In this document: positions 1 through 8,070 of the stretch, piece by piece
Layout: every line of letters begins with the position of its first letter
How positions within the stretch are numbered: the first letter of the stretch is position 1
Assembly: GCA_046756945.1 (NCBI GenBank)
Contig: JBHHXI010000019.1
Coordinates: 1-28,813, forward strand
Source of the DNA: JACZQZ01 sp046756945
GTDB taxonomy: Bacteria; Pseudomonadota; Alphaproteobacteria; Rhodospirillales; 2-02-FULL-58-16
DNA: 28,813 nt
Direction of reading: 5' to 3'
Made by a program: the position numbers and the translations under genes
Notes under the pieces: generated by a model
Databases searched by the model: none
The model's input: only the letters and a program-made list of their open reading frames with translations
What the model was told of the DNA's origin: nothing

Positions 1-64
1 TGTCGGTGGGGGTCGCCTGGTCAACGGTGGGGGTGGTGGTGCCGGTGGAGGTTGTATCAGCCAT
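1..64 (-). CDS. N-terminus of an unidentified Thr/Pro-rich protein, cut by the left edge
   Basis: An ATG on the minus strand at 64-62 opens a frame that stays open to the window edge and encodes about 21 residues beginning MADTTSTGTTTPTVDQ, rich in Thr and Pro. A purine-rich stretch (GAGAGAGG) about 10 bases upstream of the ATG could be the ribosome binding site. The low-complexity start resembles disordered N-termini or linkers of secreted proteins, but far too little is present to name a family. No promoter was recognised in the upstream DNA. It could also be a chance open frame. Confidence 0.4.
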   Translation of the reverse strand, partial: MADTTSTGTTTPTVDQATPTD

Positions 65-742
65 GGCCGTGCCCTGCCTCTCTCAATGTTCCCGGGTGCG
101 TTATCGCCCCCGGTACTCCAAAAGCCCGGCGTTCAAAGGCGTCCCGGGCAAATTAACGAATTCCATGGCCTGCATTATTGACCAGGGCCGGCGGGCTCCG
201 CATCCCCCGTATGGGGTATAACGGCAAAAAACATATGGTTATTCCAAACCGGCCGAAATCCGTTGTATTCCGGGTTTTTTGTCGGTTTTTCGCGGCCGCG
301 GCCGGGGGAGCGGAAAATTTTTTTTCGCCTTAACAGGGTGGAGTGCCAACCGCCTGCCGTGGCGCCCAGGGGCGACGGCCCTCCCGGCCGCCCGACCGGC
401 GCCGACATGAACCGAGGTGTGACGGAAAGCCTGCACATACAAGAGGGGGTAGTATGCCTGGGCGGCGGGAAATTGCCGGTTTCCGCCCTCTCGGGGCTTG
501 GAAGCTTTGTGGCGGACCAACGTAGCATTGGCCTTTACGGAAATCGGTGTTATTTTCCGCAAGGGGCGGGAACCGGTTATGCCGTTGTCAACGCTTCGCA
601 AATTCCGCCTGACTTTGCGCTCCATCGTCAGCAGAACCATGCCCGGCGCCGATCGGTGAAGAGGATGATATCGCGCTTCGATCCTCGCTTTCTCTGAGCG
701 GGCCACTTGCCAAGCTGTGCGCTTAACCTATCGAATATTTCG
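65..742. other. Long intergenic region with one copy of a dispersed repeat
   Basis: About 680 bases without a convincing gene. Several frames are open on both strands, but none has a recognisable domain or a good ribosome binding site, and the longest run straight through the repeat copy at 283-403. The region is a little more AT-rich than the neighbouring genes around 210-330. It probably holds the promoter of the left-edge gene and of the ligase gene on the right, but no clear -35/-10 pair was found. Confidence 0.5.
283..403 (+). repeat. ~120 bp dispersed repeat, copy 1
   Basis: This stretch aligns with 2263-2384. Both begin CGGTTTTTC, continue through a GCCGCGG block and a T-rich spacer, and end in a nearly identical core (336-403 here, 2319-2384 there) that contains GCCGTGGCGCCCAGGGGCGA and ends GACCGGCGCC. 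The core differs at only a handful of positions; the middle is more diverged. The CGCCC-AG-GGGCG segment can fold into a small hairpin. No encoded protein is evident. The two direct copies flank the adenylate-forming ligase gene. Confidence 0.75.
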
Positions 743-2152
743 ATGACGGACCTACCCGTGAAGACCTCGAGAACCGACCTCTGCTGGCCCGCGGTACCGG
801 AATCAACAGGATCAACGCTGCTGGCCATTCTGTTCCAGTTGGAGCGGAGCCAATGGTGGTCCGCCGAACGCCTGGTGGAGCGCCAAATGGCGCAGTTGGG
901 TCTGCTCCTCGCCCACGCGGAGCGCAGCGTGCCGTTTTACCGCAAGCGCTTTGAAGGAACCGGCGCGACCGCGAAGGGACATTTGTCCCTGGACGAATGG
1001 TCGCGCCTCCCGCTGCTTCGGCGCGCCGATATTCAAGCCGCTGGCGATGACTTGCTCAGCACAGCACTGCCACAGAGTCACGGCCAACCGAGCGCGGTCT
1101 TCACCTCAGGGTCCACGGGAAAGCCGATCCGCGCCGTCAGGAGCCAGATTTGGGGACTTTTCTGGAGCGCCTTTACCATCCGCAACCACCTTTGGCACGG
1201 CCGCGACATGAGGGGGAAGCTCGCGGCAATCCGCGAGTCCGGCAAAGGCAAGGACCCGTATCCCGACGGTACCGCCGCGCCGAACTGGGGCCTTTCGAGC
1301 AGCCTGGTCTTCGATACCGGCCCATCGGTGTGCCTCAACATCACCTGTAGCATCGAGCAGCAGGTGGATTGGCTTGTACGCCAGGACCCCGACTACCTGC
1401 TGACCCTCCCCAGCATCGCTCAGCGCCTGGCTGAGCATTGCCTGGACAACGGAATCCGCCTACCCAAGCTGCGCCAAATCGAGACCATCTCCGAGATCCT
1501 CCGTCCCGCGACCCGCGACGCCTGCCTCAAAGCCTGGGACGTTCCGGTCATCGACACGTATACCGCACGCGAGGCGGGCTACATCGCCCTCCAGTGCCCG
1601 GAATGCGAACACTATCACGTTCAGGCTGAAAGCATCTTCGTGGAGGTGTTGGACGAGCAGGACAGGCCGTGCGCTCCGGGTGAGGTGGGGCGGGTGGTGG
1701 TCACTCCGCTGCACAACTTCGCCATGCCGCTGATTCGGTACGACATCGGAGATTTTGCCGAGGTGGGAGACCCCTGTCCCTGTGGTCGTGGACTCCCGGT
1801 CTTGCGGCGCATCCTCGGGCGCCGGCAGGACATGCTGGTCCTGCCTTCGGGCGAGGACCGCTGGCCGCTGCTGTCGTCCGGAGACATCGGCAGCCTGCTT
1901 GCCATTGCCCCGATCCGGCAATACCAGTTCGTCCAGAAAAGCGTCGAACTCATCGAACTCCGCCTGGTGGCCGAGCGGGAGCTGACAGCGGACGAGGAGG
2001 ACGGATTGCGCCGATGGGTCGGCGACAAGTTCGGCCATCCCTTCGAGGTGGCGATCACCTACCACGAGGCGATTCCCAGAACGGCCGCCGGGAAGTATCA
2101 GGACTTCATCAACGAGGTTGGTGAGGTCCGCCCATCGGCGGCCAACCGGTAG
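743..2152 (+). CDS. Phenylacetate-CoA ligase-like (PaaK/CapK-type) adenylate-forming enzyme
   Basis: The protein of about 469 residues belongs to the PaaK/CapK branch of the ANL superfamily, which activates a carboxylate as an acyl-adenylate and usually passes it to CoA or another acceptor in the cytoplasm. The nucleotide-binding loop TSGSTGKP lies near residue 121. The family's later motifs follow: TAREAGY near 273, a CPEC-HYH cysteine/histidine cluster, PLIRYDIGD near 330, a CPCGRG cluster, and GRRQDM. The C-terminal lid ends in IPRTAAGKYQ. The ATG at 743 is preferred; an in-frame TTG at 707 would add 12 residues, and neither has a strong ribosome binding site. Substrate unknown. CapK-like members occur in polysaccharide loci, which fits the glycan genes to the right, but this gene stands alone on the plus strand, between two direct repeats and beside a transposase remnant, so it may have been acquired separately. 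Confidence 0.85.
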   Translation: MTDLPVKTSRTDLCWPAVPESTGSTLLAILFQLERSQWWSAERLVERQMAQLGLLLAHAERSVPFYRKRFEGTGATAKGHLSLDEWSRLPLLRRADIQAAGDDLLSTALPQSHGQPSAVFTSGSTGKPIRAVRSQIWGLFWSAFTIRNHLWHGRDMRGKLAAIRESGKGKDPYPDGTAAPNWGLSSSLVFDTGPSVCLNITCSIEQQVDWLVRQDPDYLLTLPSIAQRLAEHCLDNGIRLPKLRQIETISEILRPATRDACLKAWDVPVIDTYTAREAGYIALQCPECEHYHVQAESIFVEVLDEQDRPCAPGEVGRVVVTPLHNFAMPLIRYDIGDFAEVGDPCPCGRGLPVLRRILGRRQDMLVLPSGEDRWPLLSSGDIGSLLAIAPIRQYQFVQKSVELIELRLVAERELTADEEDGLRRWVGDKFGHPFEVAITYHEAIPRTAAGKYQDFINEVGEVRPSAANR

Positions 2153-2170
2153 CCTTCGGGTACCCTCCGG

Positions 2171-2245
2171 GCAATCTCGGCCAACAAGGGCGTCAGCGCC
2201 AAGCAGTTGGAACGCGAACTCGGCGTCACTTACGAGACGGCCTGG
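2171..2245 (+). pseudogene. Fragment of an IS1595-family (ISXO2-like) transposase
   Basis: Twenty-five codons read AISANKGVSAKQLERELGVT followed by YETAW. This matches the conserved helix-turn-helix segment of IS1595/ISXO2-type DDE transposases, in which 'K.G.SA.QL.RELGV.YKTAW' leads into the catalytic domain. Before and after these codons the similarity stops: downstream runs straight into repeat copy 2, and no DDE catalytic core or terminal inverted repeats are visible. It is a decayed insertion-sequence scrap starting 18 bases after the ligase stop codon and marks past transposition here. Confidence 0.7.
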
Positions 2246-2262
2246 CCGAGCCCCTCCATCCG

Positions 2263-2384
2263 CGGTTTTTCACCGCCGCGGACGGGGCGCGCGGCGGATG
2301 TCTTTCACCGTCTTCGCGGGGTGGAATGCCAGCCGCCTGCCGTGGCGCCCAGGGGCGACGCCCCCCGTCAGCCCGACCGGCGCC
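2263..2384 (+). repeat. ~120 bp dispersed repeat, copy 2
   Basis: Direct-orientation partner of 283-403. The best-matching core is 2319-2384. This copy sits between the transposase remnant and the 3' end of the GT1 glycosyltransferase gene, and its right end merges with the hairpin at 2377-2397, which lacks a counterpart in copy 1. Together the copies bracket about 1.86 kb containing only the ligase gene and the IS scrap. Confidence 0.75.
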
Positions 2385-2397
2385 CTGCCGGCGCCGG
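2377..2397 (-). terminator. Hairpin downstream of the GT1 gene, possible terminator
   Basis: A perfect 8-bp GC stem (CCGGCGCC / GGCGCCGG) with a 5-base loop lies 2 bases beyond the stop codon of the minus-strand glycosyltransferase gene. There is no T-run, so it is at best a non-classical terminator or an mRNA 3'-end stabiliser. Confidence 0.4.
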
Positions 2398-2399
2398 TG

Positions 2400-3578
2400 T
2401 CAGGTTTCGCCGATCAGGGCCAGACAGCGCTCGACGATGCGGTTGACGACCTCGCCGCGGCCGGGGCGCTCGAGGCCGGCGGCGGCGGCGGCGGCGTTGG
2501 CCGCCAGGGCCGGGTGGTCCACGGTCTTACGCAGGGACTGGGCGAAGTGGTCGGCGGTGAATTTTCCCGGAATGGTGAGTCCGACGCCCAGCTTGTTGAG
2601 AGCATGGGCGGTGAGCCGGCGTTCGAGCTGGCGCGGCAGCGACAGTTGCGGCCGGCCGGCGGCGAGGCAGGCGGCGGCCGTGTTGAGAGCGCCGTAATGC
2701 ACGGCGACGGAGCACCGGGGCAGGATGTCCTCGTACGGGGGCGGGGCGTCGAGGAACCGGAGCCCCGGCCTTTCCAGGCGCCGCAACCCTTCGGGCGGCG
2801 CCCCGCGAAGGTACACCGTGGCCGGCAGGCCGGCCTGGCCGAGTCCGTCGATCAGCGGCTTCACGCCGGGCAGTTCCGCCCCATAGTAGACGTACACGTG
2901 GGGCTGCGCCGGCGGCGGCGCGGCGTCGGGCAGGGGTTCGAACGGGCCGGCCGCCGGCTCGGCGCGCAAGGCCGCGTAGGGGTCGAGAAGGGACAGGGCG
3001 TAAACGAATTGCGCCTCGGCATCGAACAGGGCGGGAAGCCGGGGAAGCGGCGGGGCGCCGCGGTCGCGCTGCACCCGGTTGACGCTGGCCAGCAGGTCCT
3101 CCTGGCGGGCCAGGGGTTTGACGTCGGGCTGCAAGGGGGGAAAGGTCTCCATCCCCGGCGGCGGCAGGCAGAAACCGTTGCCGATGGCGACCACGGGAAC
3201 CCTGCCCCGCGCCGCCAGGCACAGTGCGGGACTGAACTCGGCGACGACGAGTTTGGGGCGCACCAGGTCGATGAGCCCGTCCCAGCCGGCGACGATGGCA
3301 TGGATACGGTCGCGGTCGCCGAAGCCCATGACGACGAAAATATCGGCGAGGGTGGCCGTGGCGGGCATGCGGCGCCCGTACCCGGGAGGCGGCTGCCATA
3401 CGGGGGCCTGGAGGACGGGGACCGGGTCTTCGCCGAGCAGGAACGCCGGCTCGACCACGTCGCGCAGGGCGAGGACGGGACGATGGCCGTGCTCGCGGAG
3501 ACCGCGGGCGACGGCCAGCAACGGCACCACGTGGCCGAGGCCGGCGCCCATTTCCCATCCCATCAGAACCTCGGCCAT
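2400..3578 (-). CDS. GT1-family (UGT/EryCIII-like) glycosyltransferase
   Basis: The 392-residue protein has the two-domain layout of GT-B enzymes in the UDP-glycosyltransferase/macrolide glycosyltransferase family, which move a nucleotide-activated sugar onto a small-molecule, lipid or glycan acceptor in the cytoplasm. The N-terminal domain opens with the glycine-rich MGAGLGHVVPLLAVARGL signature (residues ~10-27). The C-terminal donor-binding region near 294-335 shows VHYGALNTAAACLAAGRPQ, then the P-R-Q-L-E-R-R-L-T-A-H-A segment and GVGL. The usual HGG is HYG here, a departure from the donor-site consensus. It is the last gene of the minus-strand block, about 150 bases after the HprK-like gene. 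With rhamnose genes upstream it may use dTDP-rhamnose, but donor and acceptor cannot be read from the sequence. Confidence 0.8.
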   Translation of the reverse strand: MAEVLMGWEMGAGLGHVVPLLAVARGLREHGHRPVLALRDVVEPAFLLGEDPVPVLQAPVWQPPPGYGRRMPATATLADIFVVMGFGDRDRIHAIVAGWDGLIDLVRPKLVVAEFSPALCLAARGRVPVVAIGNGFCLPPPGMETFPPLQPDVKPLARQEDLLASVNRVQRDRGAPPLPRLPALFDAEAQFVYALSLLDPYAALRAEPAAGPFEPLPDAAPPPAQPHVYVYYGAELPGVKPLIDGLGQAGLPATVYLRGAPPEGLRRLERPGLRFLDAPPPYEDILPRCSVAVHYGALNTAAACLAAGRPQLSLPRQLERRLTAHALNKLGVGLTIPGKFTADHFAQSLRKTVDHPALAANAAAAAAGLERPGRGEVVNRIVERCLALIGET

Positions 3579-3729
3579 GATCCTATTCCAGGGTGCCGCC
3601 CTGGGCGACGGGGTCTAATACCGGGGGGCGCGGCCTCCATCGGCTGACAACGCCTCAACCCCTGGCCCGTCGCCGAGCCGCTTTTCCGGTTCGCGATCAC
3701 CAGTTTGGACCCCACTGCGCCGGCTGAAC

Positions 3730-4794
3730 TCATGAACGCTCGTTGGCGCCGGCAAACGCAACGATGGATTCGGCGGACCGCTGGAGGTCGGCATAGGTGC
3801 CGTAGGTCAGCTCGGCGCATGATGTGCGCATCGCCAGGCCAGCCAAGGTGACGAGGGTTTCCTCCGATTCGGTCCCGATGTCGAAATGATGGGTGACGAA
3901 CCCCCGTAGCACGGCGCCTGGGCGGATCGGTTCCACGGTCGGCGGCGACCCGGGCTTTCTGGAGAGGAAGACGCAATGGGTGACGGACACCGGGCCGTCG
4001 GCAACGGCGTCGACGACGGTGTCGGCCGCCACCCGGACCTTGGCCAGGCGCCCATCCTCCGCCTCGCGCACCACCCCCATGGCGATAGCGAACGGCGCGA
4101 CGAGGCAGGATCGGCGATAGAGGCAGACCAATTCGTCGGTCAGGAGGCTGCCGCCGAATTCGTTGACGAGCCGTGTCGAGAGCGTCGTTTTGCCGCTGCC
4201 CGCATCGCCGAGGAGCAGGATGCCGGCGCCCTCGGCGGTCCGCACGCAGGCGGCGTGCAGGCCGACGAACCGGTCCTTGAGGGGAGCCAGGCTGAAAGGC
4301 GGGAGCGGTGGGTACGCGAATGTCCAGTCCTCCACCGCCGCGGCGCCGAAGCAGCGGACGCGAATGCCTTCGAGCGGCCGGTCGCTTTCCTCGGGGGGAC
4401 GCACGCGGAACAGATCGTGGTCCGCCTCGGGCAGGTCGCATTCGACGACGAAGTCAGGGGTCCGCCAAAGCTCGTCCCGGCAGTGCGGACCGAAATGTGC
4501 ACGGATGCCCTCCCGGCAGGCCGCATGCCGGCAACGCACCAGGATCGTCGTGTCGAGCAGATCCAGACCGAGCAACGGCACCACCGGTTGTTCGCCTGTC
4601 AATTCCGTACGATCTTGAGAAGCCTGCTCGGGCTGTGCGTCACGGATGTGGTCGCGGGTGAGGCGTTCCAACATGGCCGGATCGACGCGGGTAATGGACT
4701 CGCGGCTGGTGTCCCATACGTAAGCGCCATCGGGCCCCAGATGGGCGAGCCGCCAACCCCGCCGGAAGAAGGCCTCGTGCAGCTCAGCGCGCAT
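3730..4794 (-). CDS. HPr kinase-like P-loop protein (HprK-related)
   Basis: The 354-residue protein carries, from about residue 178, the fold signature of the HPr kinase/phosphorylase C-terminal domain: GLHAACV, then ILLLGDAGSGKTTL (Walker A, K202) and LLTDELVCL, as in HprK where a His precedes the P-loop and an acidic motif follows. The first ~170 residues lack the standard HprK N-terminal domain and are not recognised. No HPr or PTS gene is nearby. HprK-like proteins of this shape are scattered in capsule and exopolysaccharide loci of proteobacteria, with no settled substrate known to me. The ATG is preceded by GGGAGGC at good spacing. It lies between the GT4 and GT1 genes, which argues for a role linked to glycan assembly, possibly phosphorylation of a sugar or protein. 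Kinase activity is inferred only. Confidence 0.75.
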   Translation of the reverse strand: MRAELHEAFFRRGWRLAHLGPDGAYVWDTSRESITRVDPAMLERLTRDHIRDAQPEQASQDRTELTGEQPVVPLLGLDLLDTTILVRCRHAACREGIRAHFGPHCRDELWRTPDFVVECDLPEADHDLFRVRPPEESDRPLEGIRVRCFGAAAVEDWTFAYPPLPPFSLAPLKDRFVGLHAACVRTAEGAGILLLGDAGSGKTTLSTRLVNEFGGSLLTDELVCLYRRSCLVAPFAIAMGVVREAEDGRLAKVRVAADTVVDAVADGPVSVTHCVFLSRKPGSPPTVEPIRPGAVLRGFVTHHFDIGTESEETLVTLAGLAMRTSCAELTYGTYADLQRSAESIVAFAGANERS

Positions 4795-5226
4795 CCGGCG
4801 CCTCCCGCGCCGTCTTTATGGACGTTCCCGGGATTTGGGGACAGGCGCTAACCATGCACATACCGCGGGACCTGATGGCGGGCCCGGGCATGGCGCGAAA
4901 CTCAATTTTTTGGCGATTTCGATGTGTCGGTGGGGAAGGCGCTCCCGCGGCCCGGGGTGCACGGAATGATCCCTTGCCGTCGCGACCGGGCCCGTGGGCG
5001 CACCTTTGTCGCACATTTGCCGCCAAATCCCACTGCCTCTCGGCACAACGACTGGAAAAGACCCTGGCCGGCAGTTTCCCCGACACGGTCATCAAATCCT
5101 ATCTTGCCGGGTTGACGGCCTGGATACAACAGCCCGGCCCCGGGACCGCCGCGCCGCGGGTCGGGCGCGCCCGGGCCTCGGGCCGCACGTCGAAGGCGAC
5201 AAGGCGCCCATTGCCGCCGGCCGGCG
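4795..5226. other. Intergenic region, no supported gene
   Basis: About 430 bases between the HprK-like and GT4 genes on the minus strand. A plus-strand frame is open over 4818-5237, and part of its translation (around 5040-5130) looks protein-like, but it has no recognised domain, no ribosome binding site and runs into the end of the GT4 gene. I see no promoter, repeat or RNA gene. It may contain a decayed gene. Confidence 0.4.
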
Positions 5227-6513
5227 CTACGGCGTGACCCGTTTCGCCGGCGCCATGACCGGAACCCCGGGCGCGTGGTTGGGCGCCGGCGCCTGCGGCC
5301 GGTGCCCCATCACCAGGTTCTTGATCAGCGCGATCTGCCTGGCCAGGCACTTATCCAGGTCATAGCGCTCGAGGACCGTCTGGCGGGCGCGCTGGCGAAT
5401 TTCGCGCATCTGGTCGGGGTGGTCGAGCACCTCGTCGACGCGATCGGCCACGTCTTCGGGGCTGAAGAAGTCGACCAGCAGGCCGTTGTGCCGGTCCTCG
5501 ATGACCTCCATCACCGGCGGCGTCGACGACCCGATGACAAGGCATTCCGACGACATCGCCTCGATCATCGACCACGACAGCACGAAGGGATAGGTGAGAT
5601 ACACGTGGGCCGACGAGACGCGAAGTACCGACAGGTATTTCTCGTAGGGCAGGGTGCCGAGAAAATGCACCCGGTCTTTATCGATGGTCACTTCCTTGAG
5701 TGCCTTTTTACGGTAGGTCTGGCCGGCCGGCAGGTGTCTGCCGTAGCTGACCTTGTCGCCGCCCAAAAGCACGATGTGGGCCTTGGGCCGTCGCTTGCAG
5801 ATCAGTTCCACGGCGCGCATGAAGGTGGGGAACCCCCGGTAGGGTTCGAGATTGCGCACCACGTAGGTCACCACCTCGTCGGCGCGGGTCAGCACCTTGC
5901 CGCCGCCCACATCCAGGGCGGCCTTCGGGTCGGGAACGCAGGTCCTGGTGTCGATGCCGTCGAAGATGACGGAGAGCTTGTAACGGAATTCCGGCGGGTA
6001 TCGCTGGTATTGCCAGTAGGTGGGACTGACGCCCGCGTCGGTCGATTCCAGACTCATCATATTGATCAGATTGGCGGTGCGAATCTGGCACATATCGTTG
6101 AGGCTGACCGGGTATTCGGGGTCGAACCCGATATTGGCGCCGTGGGAACGGTAGTAGAACTCGAAAAAGCTGAGCATCGGTACGTCGGGAAACACGTCCT
6201 TGACGTACAGCATCTCGCCCCATCCCGGATGGCCGATGACGATGTGGGGCGTGAACCCCTTGTTTTTCAGGCCCTCGACAACGCGCACCACCTGTTGGCC
6301 GTTGAGCACGCCGTTCTCGAACGATCCGATATAATGGTGGGTGGTTTTTTGCGCCGTGCGACGCGGTTTGTAGAGGGCTTTTACGACGTTCGGTATTTCA
6401 ACGTCTTGGCGCTTGGTAATGAAGACGACCTTGTTTTTCTTATTTTTCGCCAGGCGGGCGACGATATGCTTGTATTGCCCCGGCATGTTCTGATGGATGA
6501 AAAGGTAATTCAT
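5227..6513 (-). CDS. GT4-type glycosyltransferase
   Basis: The 428-residue protein starts MNYLFIHQNMPGQYKHI and has the GT-B organisation of GT4 (glycosyltransferase group 1) enzymes, retaining transferases that extend surface glycans at the cytoplasmic membrane face. The donor-binding half contains YVVRNLEPYRGFPTFMRAVELI (the usual 'gRl...KG...li.A' region), HIVLLGGD, and VHFLGTLPYEKYLSVLRVSSAHVYLTYP. The EX7E-like segment follows: SWSMIEAMSSECLVIGSSTPPVMEVI, then HNGLLVDFFSPEDVADRV. The true start is the ATG at 6513; the longer frame to 6768 lies inside rfbD. The start overlaps the rfbD stop as ATGA, so translation is probably coupled and the enzyme belongs to the rhamnose operon. A rhamnosyltransferase is the natural guess, but the donor is not proven. 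Confidence 0.85.
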   Translation of the reverse strand: MNYLFIHQNMPGQYKHIVARLAKNKKNKVVFITKRQDVEIPNVVKALYKPRRTAQKTTHHYIGSFENGVLNGQQVVRVVEGLKNKGFTPHIVIGHPGWGEMLYVKDVFPDVPMLSFFEFYYRSHGANIGFDPEYPVSLNDMCQIRTANLINMMSLESTDAGVSPTYWQYQRYPPEFRYKLSVIFDGIDTRTCVPDPKAALDVGGGKVLTRADEVVTYVVRNLEPYRGFPTFMRAVELICKRRPKAHIVLLGGDKVSYGRHLPAGQTYRKKALKEVTIDKDRVHFLGTLPYEKYLSVLRVSSAHVYLTYPFVLSWSMIEAMSSECLVIGSSTPPVMEVIEDRHNGLLVDFFSPEDVADRVDEVLDHPDQMREIRQRARQTVLERYDLDKCLARQIALIKNLVMGHRPQAPAPNHAPGVPVMAPAKRVTP

Positions 6514-7490
6514 GGGTTCGTGCCGGACCCCCGGGCCGGGCGCCGCGAACGGATTGTCTGCGCGCCTTCCGCCATACACGATCGAAGCTGGGTTTTCCAG
6601 TCCGCCAGGGTGATCCCGAAGGCCTTGGCGATGGCGCCGTTGTCGAGAACCGAGTACGCCGGTCTGGCCGCGGCCGCGGGGTAGGCGCCGGTCGGAATGG
6701 GAACCACCCGCGGCGCCGCCCTCTCCGACTCCCAGTCCCGTTCGACGATGGCGGCGGCGAAACCGCACCAGCTGGTGGACCCGGCGGCCGACAGGTGGTA
6801 CAGGCCGCCGGCCTCGGCCAGCCCGGCGCCCGGGCCGGTGGCGGGCGACCGTCCCCGGGCCAGGATCCGCGCCGTCGCGTCGGCGACCGCGCGCGCCCAG
6901 GTGGGGCTTCCGATCTGATCATCGACGACCTTGAGTTCGTCGCGCTCGGCGGCCAGGCGCCGGATGGTGCGCAGAAAATTGCGGCCCCGGTTCCCGTAGA
7001 TCCAACTGGTCCGCAGAATAAGATGGACCGGCGCCACGGCCTGGATCGCCCGCTCGCCGGCCAGCTTGGTGCGACCATATTCGTTGATCGGAGCCGGCGC
7101 ATCCGATTCCGTGTAGGGCCTGGGCGACGGACCCGGTGCGCCGCGCCCGTCGAACACGAAGTCGGTCGAAAAATGGACCAGGGGAACACCCAGCCGCTTC
7201 GCTTCCTCCGCCAGCACGCCCGGCGCCGTCCCGTTGACGGCCATGGCCAGGGCGGGCTCTTCCTCGGCCGCGTCGACGGCGGTGTAGGCGGCGGCGTTGA
7301 CGATCAGGCCGGGGTCCGTGCCGCGGACCCGCCGGCGCATGGCGTCGGTATCGGTGAGGTCCATCTCCCGGCGGCCGAGGGCGACGACCGGGGCAAGCGG
7401 CGCCAGGGCACGCTCCAGCTCCCAGCCGATCTGGCCCGTCTTGCCAGTGAGCAGGATGGGCCGGCGTGCACCCGGTCCGCTTCCCGTCAT
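6510..7490 (-). CDS. rfbD: dTDP-4-dehydrorhamnose reductase
   Basis: The last step of dTDP-L-rhamnose synthesis: NAD(P)H reduction of dTDP-4-keto-L-rhamnose. The 326-residue protein is an extended short-chain dehydrogenase. The Rossmann motif LLTGKTGQIGWEL lies at residues 13-25, NAAAYTAVDAAE near 65-76, STDFVFDG at 108-115 and the catalytic Y138xxxK142 in INEYGRTKLAGE. The ATG at 7490 has a GGGAGCGGGGG sequence just upstream and overlaps the rfbC stop as ATGA; its own stop overlaps the GT4 start in the same way. The longer frame upstream to 7697 is an antiparallel shadow of rfbC. Length and motifs match RmlD. Confidence 0.95.
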   Translation of the reverse strand: MTGSGPGARRPILLTGKTGQIGWELERALAPLAPVVALGRREMDLTDTDAMRRRVRGTDPGLIVNAAAYTAVDAAEEEPALAMAVNGTAPGVLAEEAKRLGVPLVHFSTDFVFDGRGAPGPSPRPYTESDAPAPINEYGRTKLAGERAIQAVAPVHLILRTSWIYGNRGRNFLRTIRRLAAERDELKVVDDQIGSPTWARAVADATARILARGRSPATGPGAGLAEAGGLYHLSAAGSTSWCGFAAAIVERDWESERAAPRVVPIPTGAYPAAAARPAYSVLDNGAIAKAFGITLADWKTQLRSCMAEGAQTIRSRRPARGSGTNP

Positions 7491-8053
7491 CCCCCGCTCC
7501 CGGCGTAGCGCGGCAGCCCGCCGGGATCGATGTCGCCGAGCCGTGGCGCGGCGGCGTCCCTGGGCGACAGCAGCGGCCCGTCCACCGGCCACTCGATGCC
7601 GATCGCCGGGTCGTTCCACAGAATGGACAGTTCGGACGCCGGGGTATAGACGTCGGTGCACTTGTAGACGAACGTCGCGGTATCGCTGAGCACGCAAAAC
7701 CCGTGGGCGAAGCCTTCCGGGACGTAGAGCTGGAGCTTGTTCTCGCCCGACAGGACCGTGCCGGTCCAGCGGGCGAACGTGGGCGAGCCGACGCGCACGT
7801 CGACGGCGACGTCGAACACCTCGCCCTCCAGGACGTAGATGAGTTTCCCCTGGGGGTTCGGGTTCTGCAGGTGAAGGCCGCGCAGCACCCCGCGCTCGGA
7901 CAGCGACACGTTGTCCTGCACGAAGGACGCCGGGATGCCGGCCTCGACGTAGCGCTGGGCGCGATAGGTTTCGAAAAACAGACCGCGGCCGTCCCCGAAC
8001 ACCTCGGGTTCGACCATCAGCACCCCGGGCAACGGCGTTTCCCTGACCTTCAT
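7487..8053 (-). CDS. rfbC: dTDP-4-dehydrorhamnose 3,5-epimerase
   Basis: Third step of dTDP-L-rhamnose synthesis: double epimerisation at C3 and C5 of dTDP-4-keto-6-deoxyglucose by a cupin-fold enzyme. The 188-residue protein matches RmlC in length and motifs: FQDNVS-type segment (FVQDNVSLSERGVLRGLHLQ, residues 44-63) with the catalytic base His61, Lys70 in QGKLIYVLEGEVFDVAVD, and PEGFAHGF near 112-119. Tyr130, the usual acid, lies in FVYKCTDVY. The start at 8053 follows the rfbA stop by 17 bases and the stop overlaps rfbD. It is part of the rfbBACD operon. Confidence 0.95.
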   Translation of the reverse strand: MKVRETPLPGVLMVEPEVFGDGRGLFFETYRAQRYVEAGIPASFVQDNVSLSERGVLRGLHLQNPNPQGKLIYVLEGEVFDVAVDVRVGSPTFARWTGTVLSGENKLQLYVPEGFAHGFCVLSDTATFVYKCTDVYTPASELSILWNDPAIGIEWPVDGPLLSPRDAAAPRLGDIDPGGLPRYAGSGG

Positions 8054-8070
8054 GGCGCCCGGCCCCGCCC

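Noticed and set aside
263..697. 144-codon plus-strand frame upstream of the ligase
   Set aside because: It reads through repeat copy 1 and has no recognisable domain or ribosome binding site; open frames are common at this GC content.
2118..3647. 509-codon plus-strand frame over the GT1 gene
   Set aside because: Antisense to the GT1 glycosyltransferase, with shadow-like Gly/Arg/Gln-rich composition.
4818..5237. 139-codon plus-strand frame between the HprK-like and GT4 genes
   Set aside because: No domain, no ribosome binding site, opposite to both neighbours, and it runs into the GT4 gene's 3' end; only a short part looks protein-like.
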